64,000 bases of DNA from Hyphomicrobium sp. ghe19 (lineage in GTDB: Bacteria > Pseudomonadota > Alphaproteobacteria > Rhizobiales > Hyphomicrobiaceae), in contig NZ_LR743509.1 of assembly GCF_902712875.1 (NCBI RefSeq), forward strand, positions 1,874,001 through 1,938,000. Direction: 5' to 3'. The first letter of the stretch is position 1. Every line of letters starts with the position of its first letter. The notes below the pieces were generated by a model that was given only the letters and a program-made list of their open reading frames with translations, was not told the origin of the DNA and searched no databases. Position numbers and translations under genes: made by a program. Of the stretch, positions 27,016-35,434 are shown in pieces.

Positions 27016-27738
27016 TTATCGCCAGGGAACCAGATAAGATACGCCTAGGCGGACCGTTTCGACGTCACCGCCGACCACAGAAATCTGCGGCGCGTCGAGT
27101 TCTTTGGAAATCCCTTTAACACCTCTTTCTTCGAACATGGTCGCCCGGAACTCAACTGAAACGTGCCAATTTTGAGTAAGGCGATGCTCAACCCCGCCGC
27201 CAACTGTCGCGCCGTTTAGGGTTGCCGATGTGGGATCGAGTGATGAAGGCCACTCATAGTTTTGCGTGATCCTCGAAGTCGTCCAGCCACCTAGGCCATA
27301 CAGCAACGTAGACTCTGAAGCCAACCAACCAAGCTTTCCCACAATGCTTACCGACCACGAAACGTCTCGAGAGCACTTACCGTTGCCTACATCGGTGACG
27401 AGGACGTTACTGTTAAATCCATCCGCCCAGATCAAGCGGCAGTCCATTTGCTGTGTCGCGCCGAAGGGATCAAGGTCTACCCCTATTCCGATGACCGCAT
27501 TTTGTATCTGCCAACCAGCCGAGATCGTGAACCCTCCACTCCACTCGGTGTCGTCATCAGAAATGGATTGCGCAGCGCCGAACGTGGACTCGTTGAAGGT
27601 CGCGCTTCTGACTGAGTTCTGAGAAAGACCGATGCCTGTGAATGCCCCAACTGAGACTCCAGACCAATCATCTGCCTGAGCTTGCGACGTAACGGATTGC
27701 AGAAACAAAACGCTAACGATCAAAATATCGACTCTCAT
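27016..27738 (-). CDS. Outer-membrane beta-barrel protein (porin-like, 8-stranded type)
   Basis: A 240-residue secreted protein with signal MRVDILIVSVLFLQSVTSQAQA and then DDWSGVSVGAFTGIGLSQNS, typical of small outer-membrane barrels (Omp25/Omp31/RopB type). Alternating strands such as FTISAGWQIQNAVIGIGVDL, LLYGLGGWTTSRI, GGGVEHRLTQNWHVSVEFR and a C-terminal VRLGVSYLV support a barrel ending in a hydrophobic residue region. ATG 27738 with GAGGGG upstream was chosen over the much longer upstream frame. It is the last chromosomal gene before the integrated element. A paralogue lies at 43508-44362. Confidence 0.75.
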   Translation of the reverse strand: MRVDILIVSVLFLQSVTSQAQADDWSGVSVGAFTGIGLSQNSVRSATFNESTFGAAQSISDDDTEWSGGFTISAGWQIQNAVIGIGVDLDPFGATQQMDCRLIWADGFNSNVLVTDVGNGKCSRDVSWSVSIVGKLGWLASESTLLYGLGGWTTSRITQNYEWPSSLDPTSATLNGATVGGGVEHRLTQNWHVSVEFRATMFEERGVKGISKELDAPQISVVGGDVETVRLGVSYLVPWR

Positions 27739-28239
27739 CGAAATACCCCTCATGAGCAGATCAGGAACCGTTGCATGAGACCGCCCCGGGTCAAAGCACA
27801 ACATCACGCACTGTGCGGACGGTCTGTGGATAGATATTCGCGTCGGCCCCGGACACGGCGGAGCACCCAACTCTGCGGAACAGAATTGGTTGGAAAAAAT
27901 GCGAAGGGGCGGATCGGCGCGGCCTCGCGTTTTTCTATTTTTATTCGGGATGCAGCCTTCGCCGATCCGCGACGCGCAACGGAGGTGGGCCTCCATTTCG
28001 AACCGTCGACACCGCCATCCGCCCGCGCATTCCGATTTTTCGAACGGGCGTTGAACCACGGCGCCACGCAGTGGCTACCGCAGCCGGCAGACGACCCCTC
28101 TGCTGCTTGGGTTAGTACGCGTCAATCCAAGTTAATCCGCCACGATCCGGAGATCGCGTGTTTGCCCAACAAATGTCGGCACTTCTCACGTGCGCTTCAG
28201 GGTGGGCAAGTCCAAATCAGTTTGCCCCCATCCGCAAAA
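27739..28239. other. Gene-free stretch left of the integrated element
   Basis: About 500 bases with no convincing gene. A 10-bp inverted repeat (gcggatcggc at 27909-27918 and gccgatccgc at 27961-27970) flanks a 42-base spacer. It contains the promoter region of the outer-membrane barrel gene. Confidence 0.5.
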
Positions 28240-28265
28240 CAGTGTGGTATAAAATGTGGGACGGC
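28240..28265 (+). repeat. Putative left attachment-site repeat
   Basis: cagtgtggtataaaatgtgggacggc-type 26-mer that matches the sequence at 41555-41580 at 23 of 26 positions, same orientation. It lies immediately upstream of the integrase start, where P4-type integrases have their att site. Identity is imperfect, so the exact crossover is uncertain. Confidence 0.6.
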
Positions 28266-28284
28266 GCAAATTTGGGGGCTTGGC

Positions 28285-29493
28285 GTGGAAGGGGAAGATG
28301 CGAGGGCAATCGGCAGCGAGACGAAGCGCAGCAGTCGCGGCTTGACCGCGACGTTTGTTCGTCAAGTTCGAAAGCCGGGGCGTTATGGCGATGGCAACGG
28401 GCTGTACCTAATGGTTGACCCGTCGGGTGCTTCGCGCTGGGTACTGCGTGTTCAATCAAATGGAAGACGTCGTGACGTTGGGCTTGGCGGAAGTAGAACA
28501 GTCACACTCGTCGAGGCGCGTGACCTTGCATACGAAGTGCGGCGCAAAGCGAAAGCTGGCCTCGATCCAGTCGCTGCGCGGCGTGCAGAGCGTAACGGTG
28601 TACCTACGTTTGAGGCTTGCGCCAAAGTTGTTCACGCAACCCACCTATCAACCTGGCGCGCACAGAAGCATGCGGCGCAGTGGCTCGCGACACTCGACGC
28701 CTATGTGCATCCCGTGATTGGCGCGCGCCCAGTGAATAAGCTTGAGACGGGCGACATCCTGAAAGTGCTTCTGCCGATCTGGACTGAGAAGCCCGAAACC
28801 GCTCGTCGAGTACTGCAACGGATGCGCACCGTTCTAGATCATGCAACGGCAGCCGGTCACCGGAGCGGTGAAAACCCCTGCCGTATCGCCGTCATTGGCC
28901 TGCCAAAGCAAGCGAGCGCCGTAAAGCACTTCGTTGCTCTTCCCTACTTCGAGTTGCCAGAGTTCTTGCCCCTGCTTCGTTCGGCAGACTGTTTCGAGAT
29001 GATCCGGCTGGGGCTGGAATTTCTGATATTGACGGCTGCCCGATCAAACGAAGTTCGCGGCGCGCGTATCAACGAATTCGACATGAAGGCCAAGCTCTGG
29101 ACGATCCCCGCCCAACGCATGAAAGGCGAGCGTGAGCACATCGTCCCGCTTTCCCAAAGGGCCATTGAAATCGTCGAGGCCGCGCGTGTGCTCGCGCCCC
29201 GGTGCGAACTCGTATTTCCTTCGGAGCGAACATATGACAAGCCACTCTCGGATACGGCCATGACGCGGGCCCTCCACCGGCTCAAGGTCAAAGCGACCGT
29301 GCACGGCTTCCGCAGTACGTTCCGAGATTGGTGCAGCGAAGAGACTGACTTCCCGAGCGAAGTCGCGGAAATGGCGCTCGCACATGCCATCGAAAACAAG
29401 GTCGAGGCCGCCTACAGGCGCGGAATGCTTTTGGAGAAGCGTCGCGAACTAATGGACACGTGGGCGAAATTTGCGCTTGGCGGTACGCGATGA
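28285..29493 (+). CDS. Tyrosine recombinase/integrase (P4-type)
   Basis: A 402-residue integrase. The N-terminal DUF4102-like part shows PGRYGDGNGLYLMVDPSGASRWV and the RRRDVGLGGSRTVTLVEARDLA pattern. The catalytic domain has Arg253 in LTAARSNEVRG, Lys in RMKGEREH, His340-x-x-Arg343 in VHGFRSTFRDW, His367 in LAHAIENK and the Tyr377 nucleophile in VEAAYRRG, so all catalytic residues are present. I chose GTG 28285 because GGGGGC lies about eight bases upstream; the open frame extends back to 27682 but through the att-like repeat. The stop overlaps the next gene (ATGA). Confidence 0.9.
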   Translation: MEGEDARAIGSETKRSSRGLTATFVRQVRKPGRYGDGNGLYLMVDPSGASRWVLRVQSNGRRRDVGLGGSRTVTLVEARDLAYEVRRKAKAGLDPVAARRAERNGVPTFEACAKVVHATHLSTWRAQKHAAQWLATLDAYVHPVIGARPVNKLETGDILKVLLPIWTEKPETARRVLQRMRTVLDHATAAGHRSGENPCRIAVIGLPKQASAVKHFVALPYFELPEFLPLLRSADCFEMIRLGLEFLILTAARSNEVRGARINEFDMKAKLWTIPAQRMKGEREHIVPLSQRAIEIVEAARVLAPRCELVFPSERTYDKPLSDTAMTRALHRLKVKATVHGFRSTFRDWCSEETDFPSEVAEMALAHAIENKVEAAYRRGMLLEKRRELMDTWAKFALGGTR

Positions 29494-30230
29494 GCCCCCA
29501 AGAAGAAAAGGCACGCTCTGAATTGTCACGACTTCCGGGGACGACGTTCACGTCAGAGCGGCTCGATAATCTGATAGCGATCGTTCTTCAGTACGAGCAG
29601 GACTTTGAAGATCGATTGAAGCGCAATCGAGGGGCGAAAGGAAAAGGTGATAGGAGCCGTAGCAAAGACGCCGCCGATGAAGCTCGGAAGATTAAGGAAT
29701 CTGCCGACAAGCTCATCAGTTTGATTTCTGGTCATGGTGGATCAGGCATTGATTGGGCAGGGGCGTTACGAGCCAACTGTCTGATTGCAGATCTACAGGA
29801 CGGGGTCTTAGGCGCCGATATCCCTACAGACGAGTGGCGCGCTCAAATAACTCGTCTGCTGAAATGTTTCTCCGAGCTGGGAGAAGCTCGGCGAACGTAT
29901 TACGCAGAAGAGCCTGACGATCGAGAGACACTTTATCCAAGTGATACTACGCGCGTGTTTGCGACCTGCCTTGCTTATGCGTTTATCGGAGCCGGTGGCG
30001 TCTTCGGCAGTGAAGCGGGAAAAGCAGGTTTCCCGGCGCTTTTGAAGTCTGTTTGGCTTCTTTTGCCGAAGAGCCGTGGCTCGATGAATGCTACGAGCTT
30101 TGCTCGATCACTAGCTCAGTCCATCCCCGACGAAGTGATGGCCGATCTTTTGGATGCGCAAAAACACCCTGGGCGAGCCGATTACGTGATGCGCACGATG
30201 ACGGCCTGGCGCTCAAGCCGACCCCTGTAA
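29490..30230 (+). CDS. Unknown protein coupled to the integrase gene
   Basis: A 246-residue protein whose ATG overlaps the integrase TGA, implying translational coupling. The N-terminal ~80 residues are charged and coiled-coil-like (QYEQDFEDRLKRNRGAKG, KDAADEARKIKESADKL). The rest is mixed alpha-helical with a hydrophobic patch (AYAFIGAGGVFGSEAGKAG). No known domain is recognised and there is no signal peptide. Placement between integrase and AlpA suggests a role in the mobility or control of the element, but that is only context. Confidence 0.65.
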   Translation: MSPQEEKARSELSRLPGTTFTSERLDNLIAIVLQYEQDFEDRLKRNRGAKGKGDRSRSKDAADEARKIKESADKLISLISGHGGSGIDWAGALRANCLIADLQDGVLGADIPTDEWRAQITRLLKCFSELGEARRTYYAEEPDDRETLYPSDTTRVFATCLAYAFIGAGGVFGSEAGKAGFPALLKSVWLLLPKSRGSMNATSFARSLAQSIPDEVMADLLDAQKHPGRADYVMRTMTAWRSSRPL

Positions 30231-30334
30231 AATGTAGTCCGGTTTTCTGAGTTTCTTGCAGCGGTAGCCACTGGAAACTTGCCCTCGAACCTCGCAAAAG
30301 TTTCCCATATCCAGGCGAAGCAGCGAGGGCGGTA

Positions 30335-30565
30335 ATGGACAAATTAATTCATCGGCCTGAACGCGTCCTAAGAGCTAAGGCGGTTCAGGATAGAATTGGC
30401 TGCGGCAACTCCAAATTCTACGAGTTGCTAAAAGCGGGCGAGTTTCCTCCGGGCATCCGGATAGGGTCCCGCTCGGTCGGGTGGCGAGAAAGCCAGGTTG
30501 AAGCCTGGATTGCGAGCAGGCCTCTTGTCGATCTTCGTAAGTCCCATCGTGAACAATTTGCGTGA
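30335..30565 (+). CDS. AlpA-family regulator/excisionase
   Basis: A 76-residue winged-helix protein. The pattern RAKAVQDRIGCGNSKFYELL followed by KAGEFPPGIRIGSRSVGW and then RESQVEAWIASR is the AlpA signature. In P4 prophage-like satellites AlpA activates or represses replication and int genes, and some relatives act as excisionases. It sits between the integrase block and the replication gene, as in other satellites. Confidence 0.88.
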   Translation: MDKLIHRPERVLRAKAVQDRIGCGNSKFYELLKAGEFPPGIRIGSRSVGWRESQVEAWIASRPLVDLRKSHREQFA

Positions 30566-30570
30566 CACCG

Positions 30571-30744
30571 ATGGCAAACCTTCTAGCCACCGATGGCAGC
30601 CGTGCTTTCCTAGCGCTGGGCATTACCGGAGCAGAGGCCTGGCTCGCCGACACCGATTATCCCGCTATGTGGATCGTAGCCACTCGAGACAATGACCATT
30701 GTTGCATCGATGCAGGACGGCGATGGCCAAACCGCTCAGGGTGA
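30571..30744 (+). CDS. Possible small ORF, unknown
   Basis: A frame of about 57 codons from ATG 30571 (MANLLATDGSRAFLALGITG...), beginning just after the AlpA stop. It overlaps the next small frame by ~22 bases. No family is recognised and no clear ribosome site precedes it. It is listed because satellites often carry such tiny genes here; it may be spurious. Confidence 0.25.
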   Translation: MANLLATDGSRAFLALGITGAEAWLADTDYPAMWIVATRDNDHCCIDAGRRWPNRSG

Positions 30745-30884
30745 CCGGGCGGGAAATAAAAAGTGGTTTTGAGTCTAGGAAGTCGAAGCAAAAACGGCCG
30801 CTGCTTATCGATAATTGTATGCGCGTACTCGATCAGTGGTCCCGAAAGCGTCACGGGGCGGATATTGGACCTGCGCGATATTGA
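30723..30884 (+). CDS. Possible small basic ORF, unknown
   Basis: A frame of about 53 residues from ATG 30723 (MAKPLRVTGREIKSGFESRK...), Lys/Arg-rich in its first half, and overlapping the start region of the replication-type gene. It has no recognised family. Chance is possible. Confidence 0.3.
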   Translation: MAKPLRVTGREIKSGFESRKSKQKRPLLIDNCMRVLDQWSRKRHGADIGPARY

Positions 30885-32064
30885 AAGTCCTTTATCAGAT
30901 TACAGCGACTTCGGAGATGAACTCGCCAGTCTGATGGCCAAAGAGCTGGACGAAAGCTCACATCGTATGACATCGACAGACAGTCGCGCGGCACCCCCTT
31001 TATCTCTCACCAAGGCAATCGAGGATTACCTCGGCAATCTGGCCTCACGCGACGAGAGCGAACCGGCCGAGGTCGGAATGCTTCAAGGCTATCAGCGCAA
31101 AAGCGTTATCAGTTCGGCCCTTGCATTGGCGATAGCAAGGGCCGTGCGACACTGCACCAGAAAAACGGCCCTCACGGCGGCATGCCTCTACTACGTCGCG
31201 ATAAGATCCGATAACTCAAATGGCCGGTGCACCGACAGCGCCGCGCGAATAGCAGATTATCTCGGTTGCGCTGAAGACGTTGTCCGAGATGTGCGCGATG
31301 CGCTTGTTGACTGCGGAGCGCTTCGGGAGGAGAAGCGACGGGGGCAGCCCAACGCCGTTTGGCTACCCTACGTCGAGGAAGTGTTTCTCCATTCCGACTT
31401 CGCACTGCTAGCGGCGATCGCGCCCGCGCGGCTTGGGCCGGGGCGCCCAAGGAAGAGAGAAAACGGGCTAGAGAAAACCCCGGGTGCCAGATACCCGACC
31501 TTTTTGCCAAAACCCCGGGTGTCGGCCAAAATAACCCCGGGCTTACGACCCGAAAACCCCGGGTTTCTGGCACCCGACTGCAAGAACTCTTCACTGCAAG
31601 ATCTCATTTCAAGGAAAGAAGGGCACACGCGCTTCCGCCCGGAAACCCCCAACGCTTCGCGAATTAATTCAAATGAAGGCAGTGAAGCGGGTTCTCGCCC
31701 CAAGTCGGGAGCGGATCACCTGTGGGATGCGTTGGATGGTCAGGCTTTCAATCAATCATTCGGGTTCAATCGAGTCGCCATTCGCAATGCGTTCGCTGAG
31801 TGTCCCCACATCGTAAGCCTGAGCAAAATGGAGGCGCAGACAATAGCCGCGCTCGCTGGAAATGAAATTCCAGCAGATGCGATGGGACGAAAGTCTTGGC
31901 CGACAACGGCGGTCTTATCGGCCGTCATCGCCGACGAGCGCCGATACCGAAACCAATACGACAAGTTCAATGCGGAACACGCGGCCGCCCAGAAAAAACC
32001 TTTGGCGCCTTACGATCAAAAGTTCAAATGGCCGAAGATGCCGGACAAACCCACCCGTCGGTGA
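30865..32064 (+). CDS. Putative replication initiator with helix-turn-helix domain and intragenic origin
   Basis: About 399 residues from TTG 30865; GTG 30763 and ATG 30934 are other possible starts. The N-terminal half contains a winged-helix-like segment (CLYYVAIRSDNSNGRCTDSA, ARIADYLGCAEDVVRDVRDALVDCGAL), as in phage replication initiators. The middle (about 205-240) is Pro/Gly-rich because it is encoded by four iteron-like repeats, each with a palindromic CCCCGGG core. The C-terminal part is helical and ends PTRR. An initiator whose gene contains the origin, as in lambda O, fits this layout. The protein function is inferred, not recognised from a known family. Confidence 0.6.
   Translation: MDLRDIESPLSDYSDFGDELASLMAKELDESSHRMTSTDSRAAPPLSLTKAIEDYLGNLASRDESEPAEVGMLQGYQRKSVISSALALAIARAVRHCTRKTALTAACLYYVAIRSDNSNGRCTDSAARIADYLGCAEDVVRDVRDALVDCGALREEKRRGQPNAVWLPYVEEVFLHSDFALLAAIAPARLGPGRPRKRENGLEKTPGARYPTFLPKPRVSAKITPGLRPENPGFLAPDCKNSSLQDLISRKEGHTRFRPETPNASRINSNEGSEAGSRPKSGADHLWDALDGQAFNQSFGFNRVAIRNAFAECPHIVSLSKMEAQTIAALAGNEIPADAMGRKSWPTTAVLSAVIADERRYRNQYDKFNAEHAAAQKKPLAPYDQKFKWPKMPDKPTRR
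31474..31576 (+). repeat. Iteron cluster, putative replication origin inside the rep-like gene
   Basis: Four copies of AAAACCCCGGGTG-like sequence start at 31474, 31509, 31531 (ataacccc...) and 31553; the last three are exactly 22 bases apart, two helical turns. A 10-bp inverted repeat (cgggtgccag at 31481-31490, ctggcacccg at 31567-31576) brackets them. A more AT-rich stretch follows (31577-31620). Confidence 0.6.
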
Positions 32065-32250
32065 GCCTGCGAAGTATGCGCGATTGCTGCGAAGTCTCGG
32101 GAGCAAGCGATGCCGCGAGTAAACAAGCAGAATAGCGTTTGATTAGCGACAGAGGCGTCCGCACTTGTTGAGGCGGCAAACAGGAGGCAGAGAAAAGGTC
32201 GGCGGTTATCGTTCTGGCGAGTTGCATGACTGACCTTATCCTGACGATTG

Positions 32251-32730
32251 ATGGCAAACGGAAAACTGACGAACGAGGCCCGAACCTTTGTCGTCCAAGC
32301 GCTGGCTTGCTTCGATTATCCCGCCGACGTCGCTGACGCCGTCAAGAAGGAATTCGGCGTCGAGATCACCAAGCAAGCGATCGAGGCTTATGATCCGACT
32401 AAACGGGCCGGTAAAAATCTCTCGCGTCGATGGGCAATGATCTTCGAAGATACCCGGAGGGCGTTTCTCGATAGGCTCATCTCGATCCCGATCGCTCATC
32501 GATCGGTGAGGCTTCGCGCGATCCAGCGGATGGCCGAGAGAGCCGAAAGGCAGAAAAACTATCAGCTTGCCGCGCAACTACTTGAGCAAGCCGCAAAGGA
32601 AGTCGGCGACGCCTACACGAGCAGGCGGCTGCTCACCGGTGTGAACGGTGGCCCAATCCAGACTGCGAACAGTACGGAAGTAAACCTAAGCGACTCCGAC
32701 GCTGAACTTGTCAGGCGCTTCTTGGGCTGA
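32251..32730 (+). CDS. DUF2280 protein, small-terminase-like
   Basis: A 159-residue phage-type protein. It opens MANGKLTNEARTFVVQALAC, has a helix-turn-helix-like segment (ADVADAVKKEFGVEITKQAI), then YDPTKRAGKNLSRRWAMIFE and a helical core ending LLEQAAKEVGDAYTSRRLLTG. This is the DUF2280 family, common in phages beside terminase genes, and probably a DNA-binding small terminase subunit. Here no large terminase follows, as expected for a satellite that borrows a helper's packaging machinery. ATG 32251 is preferred to TTG 32248. Confidence 0.85.
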   Translation: MANGKLTNEARTFVVQALACFDYPADVADAVKKEFGVEITKQAIEAYDPTKRAGKNLSRRWAMIFEDTRRAFLDRLISIPIAHRSVRLRAIQRMAERAERQKNYQLAAQLLEQAAKEVGDAYTSRRLLTGVNGGPIQTANSTEVNLSDSDAELVRRFLG

Positions 32731-33001
32731 TCTGAGCCAACAAAGATTCCGAGGAGCGTCGACGCTTTGCCATCGAGGCTTCGCGAACCGCGCTGGGTAT
32801 CGAGTCCCAGTGTAGTTTTATAATGAGGCCGTCTCAGGGAGGGACCCGATCGAATGCCGACCCGTCAGCCAAGCACTTCAAGCAAGGGCTTCCTCAATGA
32901 ACACGGATGTCCGTATAATCCGAAGAGTAGTCGAGCAATGCGCGGGGCTGACGCTCTAGATTAGACCCCTAAGTCACTACAAGCATCTTTTCGGCAGAAG
33001 C

Positions 33002-33835
33002 ATGAGCACCCCGATCTGGCACCATTACATCCCTCAATTTCTTCAGCGGAACTTTCTCGACGAACGCGGAAAAATCCATGTATTCGAGAAAGGCGACCCA
33101 AATCGGCGCATCAGGGCGATGAGCCCAAAGTCTGCTTTTGCGTCTGAAGGGCTTAATACCTTCAGAGCCTCGGATGGAACCAGCAACTCGGATCTCGAAG
33201 TGTGGTACAGCAAATTCGAAAGCAAGGCTGCTCTCGTTGTACGAAAGATTGTACTTGCTGCTGAGGCTGGACGGGCTCCGCGTCTTTCAGCTGAAGAGAA
33301 AAATTTATGGGACAATTTCCTGTATCATCAGCAAAAACGAGCTCCAAACGCATTCGATCGCTATGCGAAGGATTTTGAAAAAGATTTGCCCGGATTTATC
33401 GAATGGTTCGAGCGTGAGCATCGACCCTTGACCGAAAAGGAACGCAACGACTTTCAAAAGCCAGAGGTCTTAGAGATGCTACGACAGCGGGCTATGGTCA
33501 GCGCTCGTGGGATGGGAGGTCAAGAGGTAGTGAATATTCTTGGCCGTCGCGGGATCGCCGTCGGAGTTATAACCGCGCCAAACAGAAGCTTTTTGCTCGG
33601 CGACGGAGATTGGGCTCGACTAGGTGAAACCGGTCGCCTTACTGATCAAAAGACAGAGCTATGGACACCGATTGCCCATAACGTCGCTGTATCGCCGTGG
33701 GGTCGAGAGGGCCAAGAACGTGCCATTTCTTTGGACATGAACCAAGTCCGCACGATCAATTGTCTGATCTATGAGAACAGCAACGTTGTGGGTGCTCGAT
33801 CGCCTCTACTTATCAGATCGCTAGCAGGCATATAG
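33002..33835 (+). CDS. DUF4238 domain protein
   Basis: A 277-residue protein with the characteristic opening IWHHYIPQFLQRNFLDERGKIHVFEKGDP. It continues with the FASEGLNTF segment and the central NFLYHQQKRAPNAFDRY. Near residue 200 the motif FLLGDGDWARL is seen, and the C-terminal part has MTP-like IAHNVAVSPWGREGQ. DUF4238 proteins are widespread in mobile elements and defence neighbourhoods; their biochemical role is not known to me. About 270 gene-free bases precede the gene, so it probably has its own promoter. It converges with the secreted unknown gene. Confidence 0.8.
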   Translation: MSTPIWHHYIPQFLQRNFLDERGKIHVFEKGDPNRRIRAMSPKSAFASEGLNTFRASDGTSNSDLEVWYSKFESKAALVVRKIVLAAEAGRAPRLSAEEKNLWDNFLYHQQKRAPNAFDRYAKDFEKDLPGFIEWFEREHRPLTEKERNDFQKPEVLEMLRQRAMVSARGMGGQEVVNILGRRGIAVGVITAPNRSFLLGDGDWARLGETGRLTDQKTELWTPIAHNVAVSPWGREGQERAISLDMNQVRTINCLIYENSNVVGARSPLLIRSLAGI

Positions 33836-33874
33836 TGAAGCGATCTGGCCGCCTCATTCTAAGCGCGGAGCAGA

Positions 33875-34813
33875 CTAGAACTTATCTCCACTGCCATCCG
33901 CATAAAGAATCTCTTGCGGTTCAAACCGAACTTTCATGTTTTTCAAATCAGTTGATCTCACCCATTGCTGCTCTTCGATGAATTGATTGTATCTAAATCC
34001 TAGTTCTTTCTGCTCGAACTTGGCCCCGGGTTTAAGTGGATCGTCTATTGTCACTCGGATGCGATACTTCGCTTCGCCAAACAAATCCTCAAAGACCAGA
34101 ATGCCCTTAATCGCTCGGGTCGGCAGTCGAAGCCGAGAGGTGTCCCAGGCAACATCGAAGACTACCAGATCCTCAACATTCCCCGCCCGATAATCGTGAG
34201 GAACGTAGCGCTTATGCGAAAGGGTGGGCACCAGCAGTACCCCGCTGGGAATAATCGACCCCGTCGACACCACCGGTTCGGAGACATCCCTTCCCGTTTC
34301 ACTTGATTTCGTCGGAGGGAGCATTGGAGCGTTCAACGCGGGAGCCCAGACAATTCCGTACTTTGCTTTGAGGTACTCAATCCGCATCATCTCAAGCGAA
34401 AGTCGTGTTGTTGCGATTCCGCTCTCGATGATGCCCTTCACCAGTCCGCCGCTGTACTTTGCGCTTTCGGTCTGATTGGCAATGCGCTGTTCAAGGTCGT
34501 GCATCTCCTTTGCCACTTCTTCAGCACGTTTTTGGTCCGGGTTTGCTGCCGATACGACGATATCGACCCGCGCTCCCCCTTCGCTAGCCAAGACCCTCTG
34601 CTGCAAAATCGCGTCGTTTGTCTTTAAGATTTCCAGGCGCGACGCGATGAGTGATCCAAGCAGCCCGCCTGGATATTTTTGCTGCTCAGCCCGCGCGTCG
34701 GTTATTGCCTGCCCGACTTGCAAACGTTCCTGCTTGAGATCCGCAACGGAGTCCGCCGCCAATATTGGCGAACCGCTCAACGCAAAGCCTAGAGCGACAA
34801 GCTGAAATCGCAT
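33875..34813 (-). CDS. Secreted protein of unknown function
   Basis: A 312-residue protein with a signal peptide (MRFQLVALGFALSGSPILAA). Two related helical stretches are visible: DARAEQQKYPGGLLGSLIAS and QTESAKYSGGLVKGIIESGI, each with a (K)Y(P/S)GGL-(I) motif, suggesting an internal duplication of a coiled-coil unit. The C-terminal half is beta-rich (LRLPTRAIKGILVFEDLF, YRIRVTIDDPLKPGAKFEQKEL). No known family is recognised. It is the only clearly exported protein in the element's cargo. Confidence 0.65.
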   Translation of the reverse strand: MRFQLVALGFALSGSPILAADSVADLKQERLQVGQAITDARAEQQKYPGGLLGSLIASRLEILKTNDAILQQRVLASEGGARVDIVVSAANPDQKRAEEVAKEMHDLEQRIANQTESAKYSGGLVKGIIESGIATTRLSLEMMRIEYLKAKYGIVWAPALNAPMLPPTKSSETGRDVSEPVVSTGSIIPSGVLLVPTLSHKRYVPHDYRAGNVEDLVVFDVAWDTSRLRLPTRAIKGILVFEDLFGEAKYRIRVTIDDPLKPGAKFEQKELGFRYNQFIEEQQWVRSTDLKNMKVRFEPQEILYADGSGDKF

Positions 34814-35065
34814 TGTTTGTGAACCTTTGTGATGGCCTTTTTATCAGGATCAGCAAAAGTGGTCCGAGTCGCAATCACAGTTCAAGCGAGCATTATCCTT
34901 CAACGAGTCTGAGTCGCTGCTGGCGCGCTTCCATTCGAGATTGATTACTAGCCTAAACGGCGAGCAAGCCCTTCTTCTCAAACCCAGATTGCTCGGCCGG
35001 ACCCACTGATCTTCCTCGGTCCCCCCGCTCAGTGGCTTTCAGTCCTCCTCAGGCGCCTTACACAC

Positions 35066-35434
35066 CTAACGAGCTCTCCGTTCTTCGAGCTTGCGTTTTG
35101 CACCGTCCCACATCAGGTCAACTAATCCGCTCTGCTTCGGCTTCGTCTTTACGCCTTTGACTTGCTCATCCGTTGCGAGAGCGAACCCTTTGATAATTGC
35201 TTTCAAATCCTTTTCGGAGAAGCCGACGAAACTCTCCCGAAAATTAGCATAATCGCCGCGAGCTGCGACGATGATGGGGTCAGCGGCCTTCATTGCGTCT
35301 GGGCCAGAAAACATGACTGTCACGCCACTGGCATCAAGCATCCTTCTAGCAAAGGTCGGATTGCTCGCTGCTTCCTGGCGGATCACTTCAAAGAGGCGCT
35401 CAAGCGCCTCCGCAGGGTTCAACTTGTTTTCCAT
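35066..35434 (-). CDS. Small unknown protein, last gene of ParA operon
   Basis: A 122-residue protein starting 16 bases inside the end of the ParA gene, so it is translationally coupled. It is helical at the N-terminus (PAEALERLFEVIRQEAASNP) with a middle segment GVTVMFSGPDAMKAADPIIV, and has a basic C-terminus (GAKRKLEERRAR). No family is recognised. The overlap indicates stoichiometric expression with ParA, the pattern of a partner or DNA-binding adaptor, but it does not look like ParB. Confidence 0.7.
   Translation of the reverse strand: MENKLNPAEALERLFEVIRQEAASNPTFARRMLDASGVTVMFSGPDAMKAADPIIVAARGDYANFRESFVGFSEKDLKAIIKGFALATDEQVKGVKTKPKQSGLVDLMWDGAKRKLEERRAR

Noticed and set aside
28085..28098. 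14-bp direct repeat cggcagacgacccc also at 41635-41648, outside the att-like repeats
   Set aside because: It is short, at unequal distances from the two element ends (155 and 80 bases), and may be chance.
27682..28284. Upstream extension of the integrase frame
   Set aside because: It crosses the att-like repeat and encodes no integrase sequence; GTG 28285 has a good ribosome site.
30226..30236. tgtaaaatgta, resembling the core of the att-like repeat
   Set aside because: Only an 11-base partial match, not in a flanking position; possibly an arm site but not supportable.
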